The notes: generated by a model not told the origin, from the sequence alone. A stretch of DNA of 64,000 nt from Oleispirillum naphthae (GCA_027864655.1 JAQAZG010000005.1:152591-216590), one strand, 5' to 3'; shown: positions 18,001-26,250, counted from the first letter of the stretch. Numbers and translations: made by a program.

Positions 18001-18150
18001 TCCCCTCGCGCTCCCCATAACATCTTGTTTTTGCGCGTAGCGCCATAAGCTTGCGATGGTTGCAACGAACGCATTGCCTGCCGCTGCGCGGCGAAAAAAC
18101 TCATGGGGTGCGCGAGGGGACCGAGTCCCCTCGCAAAGTTTTTGTTTTTT
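18001..18150. repeat. Structured intergenic repeat, copy 2
   Basis: The core begins CTCCCCATAACATCTTG, continues TTTTTGCGCGTAGCGCCATA, then TTGCCTGCCGCTGCGCGGCG and AAAAAACTCATGGGGTGCGC. A 23-nt hairpin follows (GCGAGGGGAC with GTCCCCTCGC, 18112-18134), then two T-runs. The same hairpin arms are found in copies 3 and 4, but there they lie on the left side of the core, so this copy is flipped relative to the hairpin. It lies between two genes on the same strand. Confidence 0.75.
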
Positions 18151-18238
18151 CCGGCGCCGGTCGAATTCCATTCACGCCCGACCGGCTCTAGAATGGGGCA
18201 ACCGTTTCCCCGATCGCGCGACAGACCGGAGGTTCTCC

Positions 18239-18748
18239 ATGGACGCTCTTGAAAACCTGATGACGCGCCGCAGCATCCGGCGTTTTTCCGGCGAGCCGGT
18301 CTCCGAGGCCGATGCCGCCGTCCTGTTCCGCGCCGCGATGGCGGCCCCCAGCGCGGGCAACGCCCAGCCCTGGCACTTCGTCAAGATCACCGACCGCGCC
18401 ATCCTGTCGCAGTTGCCCGACATCCAGCCCCATACCCGGATGATGGCGGAGGCGGCCTTCGCCATTCTGGTGTGCGCCGACGTCACCCTGGAAAAGCACG
18501 AGGGCTTCTGGGTGCAGGATTGCAGCGCCGCGGCGATGAACATTCTGCTGGCCGCGCATGCGCTCGGCCTCGGCGCGGTGTGGTGCGGCCTGCACCCGCG
18601 CATTGCCTGGGCGGAGGGGCTTTCCCGCCTGATCAACCTGCCGCATCATATCCGCCCGCTCTGCCTGGTGGCGGTCGGCCATCCGGCGGAGCGGAAGGAA
18701 CCCTCGGAGCGCTTCAAGTCCGAGCGCATCCACCTCGACCGCTGGTAG
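18239..18748 (+). CDS. Nitroreductase-family flavoprotein
   Basis: The 169-residue product is a compact member of the FMN-dependent nitroreductase fold. The family pattern MTRRSIRRFSGEPVSEADA is at residues 8-26, the FMN-contact block APSAGNAQPWHFVKI at about 35-49, and the active-site region MNILLAAHALGLGAVWCGLH at about 100-120. These NAD(P)H enzymes reduce nitro groups, quinones or flavins; the natural substrate is not evident. ATG 18239 has GGAGG upstream. The gene stands alone between repeat copy 2 and an ABC transporter promoter. Confidence 0.88.
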   Translation: MDALENLMTRRSIRRFSGEPVSEADAAVLFRAAMAAPSAGNAQPWHFVKITDRAILSQLPDIQPHTRMMAEAAFAILVCADVTLEKHEGFWVQDCSAAAMNILLAAHALGLGAVWCGLHPRIAWAEGLSRLINLPHHIRPLCLVAVGHPAERKEPSERFKSERIHLDRW

Positions 18749-18756
18749 ACGCGGCG

Positions 18757-18786
18757 TTGACAGGGACGATTCCGCAAGGCTATACC
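18757..18786 (+). promoter_or_regulatory. Sigma-70-type promoter for the ABC-2 transporter operon
   Basis: TTGACA (18757-18762) and TATACC (18781-18786) are separated by 18 bases. The pair lies directly downstream of the nitroreductase stop and 48 bases before the ATPase gene. It is one of the best-matching hexamer pairs in the window. Confidence 0.6.
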
Positions 18787-18833
18787 GTTACACGGAGGTG
18801 CGCCCGCACCCTCCGGGGGAGGTCTTCCTGCCG

Positions 18834-19670
18834 ATGATCGTCATCGACAATCTGCAAAAACGCTACGGCAAGCTCGCGGCGGTGGACGGGGTCAGCCTGA
18901 CCGTCGAAGCCGGGGAACTGTTCGCCTATCTCGGCCCCAACGGCGCGGGCAAATCCACCACGATCAAGATTCTCACCGGCCTCACCCGGCTGTCCGGCGG
19001 CGGCGCGAGCCTCGGCGGCGCGGACATCCGCACCGATCCGATCGGCGCGAAGCGGCAGTGCGGCGTGGTGATGCAGCACGTCAACCTCGACAACGACCTG
19101 ACGCTCGCCGAGAACATGGACATCCACGGCCGCCTCTTCGGCATGGATGCGCCCTCCCGCGCGGCGCGCGCCGCGGAACTGCTGGACTACGTGGGCCTGG
19201 CGGAGCGCACCGGCAGCCTGGTCTCCACCCTTTCCGGGGGGATGAAGCGGCGGCTGATGATCGCCCGCGCGCTGATGCACCGCCCGCGCATTCTCTTCCT
19301 CGACGAGCCGACGGTGGGGTTGGACGCCGACATCCGGCGGCGCATCTGGGCGCTGATCAAGACCATCCAGGGCGAGGGGACGACGGTGTTCCTCACCACC
19401 CACTACATCGAGGAGGCGGAGTTCCTCGCCGACCGCGTCGCCTTCATCGACCGGGGGAAGATCCGCGCCCTCGACACCCCGGCGGCGCTGATGGCGCGCG
19501 TCGGCGCGTGGGCGTTCGACCGCCTTTCCGAGGGCGGCATGGACACCGAGTACTTCCCGGACCACGAAACCGCGCAACGGGCGGTGACGGCGTGCGACGG
19601 CTGCCTGACGCTGCGCCGGGTGAACCTGGAAGACGCCTTCCTCACCCTCACCGGAAAGACGGTGCGATGA
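18834..19670 (+). CDS. ABC-2 type transporter ATP-binding protein
   Basis: The 278-residue product has Walker A LGPNGAGKSTT (33-43), Q-loop VVMQHVNLDN, signature LSGGMKRRLMIARAL, Walker B ILFLDEPTVGLD and His-loop TTHYIEEAE. The arrangement matches the DrrA/NodI-type ATPases that pair with ABC-2 permeases. I start at ATG 18834; the frame extends to 18798 with a weaker start. Its stop overlaps the permease ATG. Export substrate is unknown; polysaccharide, lipid or drug are family possibilities. Confidence 0.9.
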   Translation: MIVIDNLQKRYGKLAAVDGVSLTVEAGELFAYLGPNGAGKSTTIKILTGLTRLSGGGASLGGADIRTDPIGAKRQCGVVMQHVNLDNDLTLAENMDIHGRLFGMDAPSRAARAAELLDYVGLAERTGSLVSTLSGGMKRRLMIARALMHRPRILFLDEPTVGLDADIRRRIWALIKTIQGEGTTVFLTTHYIEEAEFLADRVAFIDRGKIRALDTPAALMARVGAWAFDRLSEGGMDTEYFPDHETAQRAVTACDGCLTLRRVNLEDAFLTLTGKTVR

Positions 19671-20407
19671 TGCTGCACGGCCTGGGCGCGGTCTTCCTGC
19701 GCGAGATGATCCTGCTCAAGCGGCGCTTCAAGCGCTACGTCGTCGGCGTGGCGATCTCGCCGGTGCTCTATCTGGTGGCGTTCGGCACCGCGATGGGCAC
19801 GGAGGCGCGCTTCGACGGCCACACCTACCTGGAGTTCCTGCTGCCCGGCCTGGTGGCGATGACGACGATGACCCAGGCCTACGGCACCGCCACCGAGATC
19901 AACATCGCGCGCTTCTACCTCCACATCTTCGAGGAGTTCCAGTCCGCGCCGATCTCGAATGTCGCCTACGTGCTCGGCGAGGTGTTCTCCGGGATGACGC
20001 GGGCGCTGCTCGGCGTCCTGGTCATCCTCGGCCTCGGCGCGGCGTTCGGCGTCTCCCTGCACACCGGGCCGTGGTTCTGGCTGGCGGCGGCGCTCAACGC
20101 CTTCGCCTTCGCCTCGCTGGCGGTGCTGCTGGCGATGCTGGTCACCGGCCACGGCGACCAGGCGCTGCTCAATTCCTTCGTGATCACGCCGATGGCCTTC
20201 CTCGGCGGCACCTTCTTCCCGCTCGACCGCATGCCCGAGTGGGCGCAGGGGTTGCTCTATGCGCTGCCGCTCACCCACGCCTCCCAGGCGATCCGCGCCG
20301 ACGCCTTCGGCCAGCCGGCGCTGTGGGCGCATTTCGCGGTGCTTGCCGCGGTGGGCGTGGCGGTGTTCGCCGCCGCGCTGGTCAGCGTCGGCCGCGCACG
20401 GGACTGA
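19667..20407 (+). CDS. ABC-2 type transporter permease
   Basis: The 246-residue membrane protein has about six hydrophobic helices (for example VVGVAISPVLYLVAFGTAMG, LLGVLVILGLGAAFGVSL, LNAFAFASLAVLLAMLVTG, VLAAVGVAVFAAALVSVG). The ABC-2 membrane motif LNSFVITPMAFLGGTFFPLD lies near residues 170-189. It overlaps the ATPase gene by four bases. Two subunits of each would make the exporter. Confidence 0.9.
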   Translation: MMLHGLGAVFLREMILLKRRFKRYVVGVAISPVLYLVAFGTAMGTEARFDGHTYLEFLLPGLVAMTTMTQAYGTATEINIARFYLHIFEEFQSAPISNVAYVLGEVFSGMTRALLGVLVILGLGAAFGVSLHTGPWFWLAAALNAFAFASLAVLLAMLVTGHGDQALLNSFVITPMAFLGGTFFPLDRMPEWAQGLLYALPLTHASQAIRADAFGQPALWAHFAVLAAVGVAVFAAALVSVGRARD

Positions 20408-20497
20408 ATCCGCCGCGCTATATCGTAACATTCTTGACTCTCCGCTGCGCCGCGTCGTAATCGGGGGTCTCATGCTGCGCAAGGCGAGGGAGGAGAC

Positions 20498-21700
20498 ATG
20501 CTGGTGCGGAATTTCTTCGGACTGGTGGACCTGCACCGCGACGAAAAGTTCGTCTCCCTGCGCTTCCGCGCTCCGTTCAAGGTGATCTCCACCTCCGCCG
20601 CCGAGGGCGGCCTGCGCGAGGGCCTGGACCTGGTGTTCAATCACCAGTCCTGCGAGCCGCGCTTCCACACCATGCCCGCGCTCCTGGCCGCGCACCGCAA
20701 GGCGGCGCGCTATTCGGCGGAGATGATGAAGCGCCACGGCCTCGCGGGCAGCCGCGCCGCCGGGCTCGGCACCGCCGCCGAGATGAACAACCTCTGCATC
20801 GCGGAGGAGAGCTACCGCGAACTCACCGTGGCGGCGCTCGCCACCGGCGGCGTGGAGACCAACGCGGCGCGCGCCGGAGACCCCGCCTCCTATTACGAAT
20901 ACAACGGCGCGTTCGAGAAGCGCGGCGGCATCGGGCCGGAAAAGCCGGGCACGATCAACGTCATCGTGCTGGTCAACACGCCGCTGGCGGAGGGCGCCCT
21001 GGTGCGCGCGGTGATGACCGCGACCGAGGGCAAGACCGCGGCGTTGCAGGAGCTTTCGGTTCCGTCGCGGCAGTCCGCCGGGCTCGCCACCGGCACCGGC
21101 ACCGACCAGATCGCCATCGCCGCCCCGGTTTCCGGCGCTGCGCCGCTCACCTCCGCCGGGCACCACAGCGCGCTGGGGGAGCTGATCGGCCGCACCGTGC
21201 GCGACGCGGTGAAGCAGACGCTCGCCTTCCAGAACCGCCTCACCGCGGCGTCCCAGGGCTCGGTGGGCCGCCTGCTGGAACGCTTCGGCATGGATGCGGA
21301 CGGGTTCGCCGCCGCGCTGGCGGAGGTTCTGCCCGCGGGCGTGGCGGCGCTCGCCGCCGACAACCGCGAGACCATCGACCGCGAACCCCTCACCGTCGCC
21401 GGGGTGGCGGCGCTCGCCCATGTGCGCGACCAGGTGACCTGGGGGATGCTGCCGCCGCTGTGCTGGCGCGAGGCGGCGGTGGATCACGGCGCGCTGATCG
21501 CCTCCGCCGCGGCGGGGCAGCCCGCGCGGATGGCGGACTTCCGCGAAGCCCTGGCGCAGGCGGTGGCGGAAACCGGCCGCGACGACCTGCCCTTCATTGC
21601 GGTGCGCGCCGTCGCGCTCGGCTATGCGGAGAAATGGCGCGCCACCGAGGCGATGCTGGCCGCGGTGGCGGCGGAGGAAAGCGCGGAGGCGGCGCAGTGA
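20498..21700 (+). CDS. cbiZ: Adenosylcobinamide amidohydrolase (CbiZ family)
   Basis: The 400-residue product carries the CbiZ core: AGLGTAAEMNNLCIAEESYR, ALATGGVETNAARAGDPASY (about 110-130), GTINVIVLVNTPLAEGALVR and AVMTATEGKTAALQELSVPS (about 150-190). CbiZ removes the aminopropanol linker from adenosylcobinamide so that the cobyric acid can re-enter coenzyme B12 synthesis. The roughly 190 residues after the core (from about 205) form an extra C-terminal helical domain. The stop overlaps the start of a BtuF-like binding protein, which fits cobinamide salvage. The 90-bp leader is too short for a cobalamin riboswitch. Confidence 0.82.
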   Translation: MLVRNFFGLVDLHRDEKFVSLRFRAPFKVISTSAAEGGLREGLDLVFNHQSCEPRFHTMPALLAAHRKAARYSAEMMKRHGLAGSRAAGLGTAAEMNNLCIAEESYRELTVAALATGGVETNAARAGDPASYYEYNGAFEKRGGIGPEKPGTINVIVLVNTPLAEGALVRAVMTATEGKTAALQELSVPSRQSAGLATGTGTDQIAIAAPVSGAAPLTSAGHHSALGELIGRTVRDAVKQTLAFQNRLTAASQGSVGRLLERFGMDADGFAAALAEVLPAGVAALAADNRETIDREPLTVAGVAALAHVRDQVTWGMLPPLCWREAAVDHGALIASAAAGQPARMADFREALAQAVAETGRDDLPFIAVRAVALGYAEKWRATEAMLAAVAAEESAEAAQ

Positions 21701-22521
21701 GGCGCTTCGCCTTCCTCGCTTTGGCCGCGGGGCTGCTCGCCTCCGGCGCGGCGGCGGCGAAGCCGCGGGTGATGTCCCTCGACCTCTGTTCCGACCAGTT
21801 GCTGTTGGCGCTCGCCGAGCCGGAGCAGATCGTCTCGGTCACCGCCACGGCGCTGCGGCCCTCGGTCTCGGCCTATGCGGAGCGCGCCCGCGCGCTCGGC
21901 GTGGCGGTCAACCACGGCGCGGCGGAAGAGGCGGTGCGCCTCGCCCCGGAGATGATCTTCGCCGGGCGCTGGAGCGGCCGCGGCGCGGACGCCCTGCGCC
22001 GGATGGGCCTGCCGGTGCTGCGCTTCCCGCCGCCCACCTCGGTGGACGCGGTGATCGGGGAGTTGCGCCGCGCCGGGCAGGCGCTGGAACAGCCGGAGGC
22101 GGCGGAACGCGCGGTCGCCGCCATCCTCGCGGCGCAGGCGCGCATGCCCGACTTCGCCGATGCGCCGGGGGTGGTGCTCTACCTGCCCGGCGGCTACGGC
22201 TACGGCGGCGGCACCCTGGTCTCCGACATGCTGCGCCTCGCCCGCATGCGCAACCTGCTGGCGGAGGCGGGCCGCAGCGGATTCGCCCGCATCGATCTGG
22301 AGCACCTGGTGCTGATGCGCCCCGATCTGGTGCTGGTGGGCGAGGCGGAAGGCGGCCCCGCGCCGCGCCTCTCCGCCGGGCTGATGCGCCACCCGGCGCT
22401 GCGCCATGCGGCGGAAGGGGCGCAGCGCATGGTCTTTCCCCCCGCGCTCTGGGTATGCGGCGGCGCGCAGACGGCGGCGGCGTTGGATTACCTGCGCACC
22501 CACCGCCCCGCCGGGAACTGA
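21697..22521 (+). CDS. BtuF-like periplasmic substrate-binding protein
   Basis: The 274-residue product starts at GTG 21697, overlapping the cbiZ stop (GTGA). It has a Sec signal (RRFAFLALAAGLLASGAAAA) cleaved before KPRVMSLDLCSDQLLLALAE. The two-lobe helical-backbone binding fold (PF01497) shows in APEMIFAGRWSGRGADALRR, RMGLPVLRFPPPTSVDAVIG and HLVLMRPDLVLVGEAEGG. Family members bind vitamin B12 or iron chelates; the partner CbiZ points to corrinoids. No permease or ATPase of the BtuCD type is adjacent, so the transporter must be encoded elsewhere. Confidence 0.8.
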   Translation: MRRFAFLALAAGLLASGAAAAKPRVMSLDLCSDQLLLALAEPEQIVSVTATALRPSVSAYAERARALGVAVNHGAAEEAVRLAPEMIFAGRWSGRGADALRRMGLPVLRFPPPTSVDAVIGELRRAGQALEQPEAAERAVAAILAAQARMPDFADAPGVVLYLPGGYGYGGGTLVSDMLRLARMRNLLAEAGRSGFARIDLEHLVLMRPDLVLVGEAEGGPAPRLSAGLMRHPALRHAAEGAQRMVFPPALWVCGGAQTAAALDYLRTHRPAGN

Positions 22522-22604
22522 CGGCAAGGGGGCGGGGCGGGTTTTCATCGCCCGCCCCATGCACTACACTCGGTCCCCACGAGCGGCAAAGAACAGGGGA
22601 CATC

Positions 22605-23228
22605 ATGATGATCGTGGCGGTGGTGAACACCAAGGGCGGCAGCGGCAAGACCACCGTGGCGACCCACCTTGCGGCGCATTTCGCGCGGCGCGGCCTCGCC
22701 ACCGGACTCGCCGACCTCGACCGCCAGCAGTCCTCGGCGGGCTGGCTGGCGCGGCGGCCCTACACCCTGCCCGCAATCCACCCGGTGGATCTGGAGACCG
22801 GCAAGCCGCCGAAGGAGATCGCCCGCCTGGTGGTGGACGCGCCCGCCGCGCTGAAGCGCAAGGCGGTGGCCGACGTGGTGGAGGCCGCCGACGTGCTGGT
22901 CATCCCGGTGCTGCCGTCGATCTTCGACGAGGACGGCACCCTGCGCTTCCTCAAGCACCTGGAGACGATCAAGCCGGTGAAGAAGGGCAAGCGCGACATC
23001 TGCTTCGTCGCCAACCGGGTGAAGCTGCGCACCCGCGCCGCCGAGCGCCTGGACGCCTTCCTCGCCGAACTCACCTATCCGGTGATGGCGCGGCTGCGCG
23101 ATACCCAGTCCTACGCCAACCTCGCGGTGGAGGGGGGCAGCCTGTTCGACGCGCAGACCGCACGGCTGGCGGACTACCGCGCCGAATGGCAGCCGCTGCT
23201 CGACTACCTCGACAACTGCGCGCCGTAA
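22605..23228 (+). CDS. ParA/MinD-family ATPase, orphan
   Basis: The 207-residue product opens MMIVAVVNTKGGSGKTTVAT with a deviant Walker A (KGGSGKTT, 10-17) and both ParA lysines. The switch I-like DLDRQQSSAGWLARRP and the Walker B-like VIPVLPSIFDEDGTLRFL follow. It is shorter than plasmid ParA and resembles small orphan ParA proteins that position cellular cargo such as chemoreceptors, flagella or carboxysomes. There is no parB next to it. It converges with the ATP synthase operon across a hairpin. Confidence 0.8.
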   Translation: MMIVAVVNTKGGSGKTTVATHLAAHFARRGLATGLADLDRQQSSAGWLARRPYTLPAIHPVDLETGKPPKEIARLVVDAPAALKRKAVADVVEAADVLVIPVLPSIFDEDGTLRFLKHLETIKPVKKGKRDICFVANRVKLRTRAAERLDAFLAELTYPVMARLRDTQSYANLAVEGGSLFDAQTARLADYRAEWQPLLDYLDNCAP

Positions 23229-23255
23229 AACCGAAACTTGCGGAGATCGAAGCCG

Positions 23256-23293
23256 GCCGCCGAAGGCGGCGGGAATGCCCGGTGGGCGTTCCC
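23256..23293. terminator. Double hairpin between parA and the atp operon
   Basis: GCCGCC/GGCGGC (23256-23270) is followed by GGGAATGCCC/GGGCGTTCCC (23271-23293, one G-T pair). They sit in the 92-bp gap between two convergent genes and have no T-run, so this is a likely bidirectional stop structure. Confidence 0.55.
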
Positions 23294-23320
23294 GAGGCGG
23301 AAATGGCCCCGCGCAGAGGT

Positions 23321-23869
23321 TTAGTGGAACTTCTGCGCCGGCAGGTCCGCGATGGCGCGGTCCACCAGGGCGCCCGCCTGCTTGGCGGAGAGCTTTTCCG
23401 CCATCACCTGCGATGCGGCGGCCACCGCCACGTCCACCGCGACGTGCCGGACCTCGCGCTTCGCGGCGTCCTCGGCCGCGGCGATGCGCTCCATCGCCTG
23501 GCGCTCGGCCGCGGCGACGCGGTGCTCGAGCTCCGCCGCCGCCTGCTCGCGCAGCTTGGCGGCCTCGTTCTTCGCCCGGGCGATGATCTCCTGGGATTCC
23601 TGCAGGGCGTCGCGCTGCTTGCGCTGGTATTCGGCAAGCAGGGCCTGCGCCTCGTCGCGGATGCGCCGCGCGCTCTCCAGCCGCTCGCGGATGGCGATGC
23701 CGCGCGCGTCCAGCATGGCGCAGACCTTGGCGTAGGCGGTCTTGAGGAAGATCGCGATGATGGTGAGGAAGCCCATCGCCACCCAGAAGTGCTCGTCCTG
23801 ATAGAACGGCATGCTGCCATGGCCGCCGTGCTCGGCGGCGTATGCGACGGAAATCAGCCAGCCGTTCAT
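23321..23869 (-). CDS. atpF: F0F1 ATP synthase subunit b
   Basis: The 182-residue product has one N-terminal membrane helix (HFWVAMGFLTIIAIFLKTAY, about 28-47) and then a long charged coiled coil (RERLESARRIRDEAQALLAE, KREVRHVAVDVAVAAASQVM). It is part of the peripheral stalk that holds the F1 head. It is the last gene of the F0 operon, and its ATG overlaps the b' stop by four bases. An unusual N-terminal extension (MNGWLISVAYAAEHGGHGSM) contains a possible cleavage site, as in other alphaproteobacterial b subunits. Confidence 0.93.
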   Translation of the reverse strand: MNGWLISVAYAAEHGGHGSMPFYQDEHFWVAMGFLTIIAIFLKTAYAKVCAMLDARGIAIRERLESARRIRDEAQALLAEYQRKQRDALQESQEIIARAKNEAAKLREQAAAELEHRVAAAERQAMERIAAAEDAAKREVRHVAVDVAVAAASQVMAEKLSAKQAGALVDRAIADLPAQKFH

Positions 23870-24360
23870 ATCCCGCGCTCCTTGGCAATCGCTTCGACCA
23901 CCGGGGCGAGGCCCTCGGCATCGGCCTTCACTCCGGCGATGCGCTCGACGATGGCGGCGGCCACCTCGGCGGCGATGCCGCCGACCTCGGCCATCGCCTC
24001 GCGATGCGCGGCGTGGATGTGCTCCTCGCTTTCGGTGATCTTTGCCGAAAGCTGTTCCTCGAGCTTCTTGTGCCGGGCGGCGGCCTCCGCGGCGTTGGCG
24101 TCCATCACCCGGGAGATCTCCGCCTGGGCGGCGGAGCGGGCTTCGGCCAGAGCCTTCTCGTAGGCGGCGATCGCCGCCTCGGTTTCGGATTTCAGGCGCT
24201 CCGCCATGTCGAGATCGTCGGAGATGCGCTTCTGGCGTTCTTCCAGAATGTCGCCGACGCGCGGCAGGGCGACCTTCGACATCAGCACGTAGAGCGTGAT
24301 GAAGGTGACCGCCAGCCAGAACAGCTGGGAAGCAAATGATGTAGGATCGAACTGTGGCAT
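23866..24360 (-). CDS. atpG: F0F1 ATP synthase subunit b'
   Basis: The 164-residue product has an N-terminal membrane helix (SQLFWLAVTFITLYVLMSKV, 11-30) followed by PRVGDILEERQKRISDDLDM and a long charged helix. Paired b and b' genes are characteristic of alphaproteobacteria and phototrophs. It dimerises with subunit b in the stator stalk. It lies 162 bases after atpE, with a strong hairpin between. Confidence 0.93.
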   Translation of the reverse strand: MPQFDPTSFASQLFWLAVTFITLYVLMSKVALPRVGDILEERQKRISDDLDMAERLKSETEAAIAAYEKALAEARSAAQAEISRVMDANAAEAAARHKKLEEQLSAKITESEEHIHAAHREAMAEVGGIAAEVAAAIVERIAGVKADAEGLAPVVEAIAKERGI

Positions 24361-24477
24361 GGGCTGGCGTGCTCCCGGGCCTGAAACCTAAGCCTTCGAG
24401 GTTCGGCGAAATCGGCTTCCGCCCCGGGAACCGCCCCGGCAGCCGATGCACCGGGGCGATGGAGCGGAAAACGGAGT

Positions 24478-24507
24478 CCCCGCCGAGGCGGTTTCCCGTC
24501 GGCGGGG
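24478..24507 (-). terminator. Intra-operon hairpin after atpE
   Basis: The perfect 9-bp arms CCCCGCCGA (24478-24486) and TCGGCGGGG (24499-24507) lie 15 bases after the atpE stop, before the b' gene. Partial termination or 3'-end protection here would allow more c subunit than b and b', as the c ring needs. There is no T-run. Confidence 0.5.
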
Positions 24508-24521
24508 CGGATGGGCGCGCC

Positions 24522-24746
24522 TCAGGCGAACAGCGTGATCAGCGCGATGACCAGGGCGTACAGACCGATCGCTTCCGTCACCGCGAAGCCGACCCAGCCG
24601 TAGAGGTCCACGCTCGGCTTGCAGGCCGGGTTGCGGCCGACGGTCTTGATCAGCGTCGCCCAGATGTAGCCGACCATGATGGCCGACGCGGCGAGACCGA
24701 TGTTGGCCATGCCGGCACCGATAAACTTTGCAGCTTGCGCGTCCAT
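24522..24746 (-). CDS. atpE: F0F1 ATP synthase subunit c
   Basis: This 74-residue two-helix proteolipid has a first helix KFIGAGMANIGLAASAIMVG with the GxGxAxxG-type packing, the polar loop GRNPACK, and a second helix DLYGWVGFAVTEAIGLYALV with the proton-carrying Glu in VTEA. It forms the rotor ring. The start at ATG 24746 gives the normal length; the ORF runs to 24797 but that adds non-family residues. A cysteine follows the GRNP loop, where most homologues have Ala. Confidence 0.95.
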   Translation of the reverse strand: MDAQAAKFIGAGMANIGLAASAIMVGYIWATLIKTVGRNPACKPSVDLYGWVGFAVTEAIGLYALVIALITLFA

Positions 24747-24819
24747 ATGTCCTATTCCTTTCCAATCGACAAGAGACCCGACCTCGGGCCCCGCCACGCG
24801 GCGGGGTCCTCAAGGCACC

Positions 24820-25545
24820 TCAGTGCAGGTGAAGGGCATCGTGCAGGTAGATGCAACTCAACACCGTGAAAATGTACGCTTGCAGGCAGGCGATACCGAG
24901 TTCCAGAACGCCCAGGCCGACGATCCCGGCGAACGGGATGAAGCCGAAGACCCCCAGCGCGGCGATGAAGCTCGCCACCACCGCCAGCATGATGTGCCCG
25001 ACCAGCATGTTGGCGGTCAGACGGACGGAGAGGCTGAAGGCGCGGGCGAAGTAGGAGAACACCTCGATCGGCACGATGATGACCGCGGTGAGCGGCGGCG
25101 CGCCGCTCGGCAGGAAGGTGTTCAGGAAGCCGATGCCGTGCTTGGCGAAGCCGACCACCGTGACCATGGCGATGACGCCCAGCGCCATCGCGCCGTTGAC
25201 GATGATGTGGCTGGTGTAGGTGAAGCTGTAGGGCGTCTGCCCCAGCACGTTGCCGCACAGCACGAACATGAAGATCGAGAAGATCATCGGGAAGTACTTG
25301 CGCCCCGCATCGCCGACGTTCTCCTTGAGCATGCCGGCGACGAATTCGTAGAGCATCTCGGCGAGAGACTGCAGGCGGCCGGGAATCAGCGCCCGCTTGC
25401 TCATCGCGGCGGAGAGGAACACCGTGGACACCACGACGGCGGCGACCATGTAGAGCGCGGAATTGGAGAAGGAAATATCGATCCCACCGACGTGAATCGG
25501 CACGATCGGACGGACCTCGAACTGTTCAAGCGCGTTGATGGCCAT
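24820..25545 (-). CDS. atpB: F0F1 ATP synthase subunit a
   Basis: The 241-residue membrane protein carries the conserved half-channel motif FSLSVRLTANMLVGHIMLAV, whose Arg faces the c ring. The C-terminal helix GVLELGIACLQAYIFTVLSC has the Gln of the family. The N-terminus EQFEVRPIVPIHVGGIDISF is typical of alphaproteobacterial AtpB. It forms the proton path with the c ring. It follows atpI and precedes atpE by 73 bases. Confidence 0.95.
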   Translation of the reverse strand: MAINALEQFEVRPIVPIHVGGIDISFSNSALYMVAAVVVSTVFLSAAMSKRALIPGRLQSLAEMLYEFVAGMLKENVGDAGRKYFPMIFSIFMFVLCGNVLGQTPYSFTYTSHIIVNGAMALGVIAMVTVVGFAKHGIGFLNTFLPSGAPPLTAVIIVPIEVFSYFARAFSLSVRLTANMLVGHIMLAVVASFIAALGVFGFIPFAGIVGLGVLELGIACLQAYIFTVLSCIYLHDALHLH

Positions 25546-25644
25546 CGAAACGTCTTTCCTTCGTTATACCTTGCGCGGACGACCGTAGCGATGATCGCCG
25601 CCCCGCACAACCCCCGGGAGGAAGCCGGAACCGGCTGCCGTCCG

Positions 25645-26031
25645 TTACTCGTCTTCGCGCGCGCGGCCGTCTCCCGGTTTCCCGGCAGCCGTCCGCTTCC
25701 CCGGGGGCGGCCCCAACACGGTGTCGGCCCCCCGTACGACGCGGTAAACGGTCAGAACGCCCGACGCGAACCCAACCCCCAATCCGATCATCAGCCCCCA
25801 AGGCGAGGACCCCCAGTGGTCGTCCGCCGCCCATCCCAACGCGCCCCCGAGGCCGACGCTGACCACCAGATCGGTGGTCACGCGTAAACCCAGGCCCAGC
25901 AGGCTGTGCATACCCCCCGGTTTCGGGGCCTGGCCGTCTTGCGACAGCCCGGCCTCGGCACGTGCCTCCCGGACGCGGGACCCCAGTTCCGCCAGCTTAT
26001 GGGAGAGATCCTGATCTTTCGGTTCCGTCAT
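25645..26031 (-). CDS. atpI: AtpI/AtpZ-like F0 assembly protein
   Basis: This 128-residue product has two membrane helices: TTDLVVSVGLGGALGWAADD at about 52-71, and PWGLMIGLGVGFASGVLTVY at about 77-96. The cytoplasmic N-terminus (SHKLAELGSRVREARAEAGL) is charged. The pattern matches PF09527 (ATPase gene 1), the small protein often first in atp operons, which helps c-ring assembly or Mg2+ handling. ATG 26031 is chosen as the first start after the mapped promoter; the longer frame to 26184 would begin upstream of the transcript. Confidence 0.85.
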   Translation of the reverse strand: MTEPKDQDLSHKLAELGSRVREARAEAGLSQDGQAPKPGGMHSLLGLGLRVTTDLVVSVGLGGALGWAADDHWGSSPWGLMIGLGVGFASGVLTVYRVVRGADTVLGPPPGKRTAAGKPGDGRAREDE

Positions 26032-26168
26032 GCGCCGTCGCCCCACTGTCCGATCCGTCCGCCGCGCCGCCGAAACGGGCGTCGTCATCGACATCAAACC
26101 GGGCCGTCGCAGCCGTGAAACCGCGTGATCCCCCAAAACCGGCGGTATTCCGCCACGAAAGCGCACGA

Positions 26169-26197
26169 ACCATAGTGTTTGCACCTTGCACTGTCAA
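26169..26197 (-). promoter_or_regulatory. Sigma-70-type promoter of the atp (F0) operon
   Basis: On the minus strand TTGACA (26197-26192) and TATGGT (26174-26169) are separated by exactly 17 bases. The pair sits 138 bases upstream of the atpI ATG, in the 219-bp gap after the smc stop. A short hairpin (CCGGCGG..CCGCC, near 26140) lies in the leader. Confidence 0.65.
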
Positions 26198-26250
26198 GGT
26201 GGAAAACCGTTCCCACGGTGCCTCGTTGCGGGAGTTAAAACTCAATGAAT

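Noticed and set aside
20408..20497. Cobalamin riboswitch before cbiZ
   Set aside because: The 90-bp leader is too short and I see no B12-box or matching stems.
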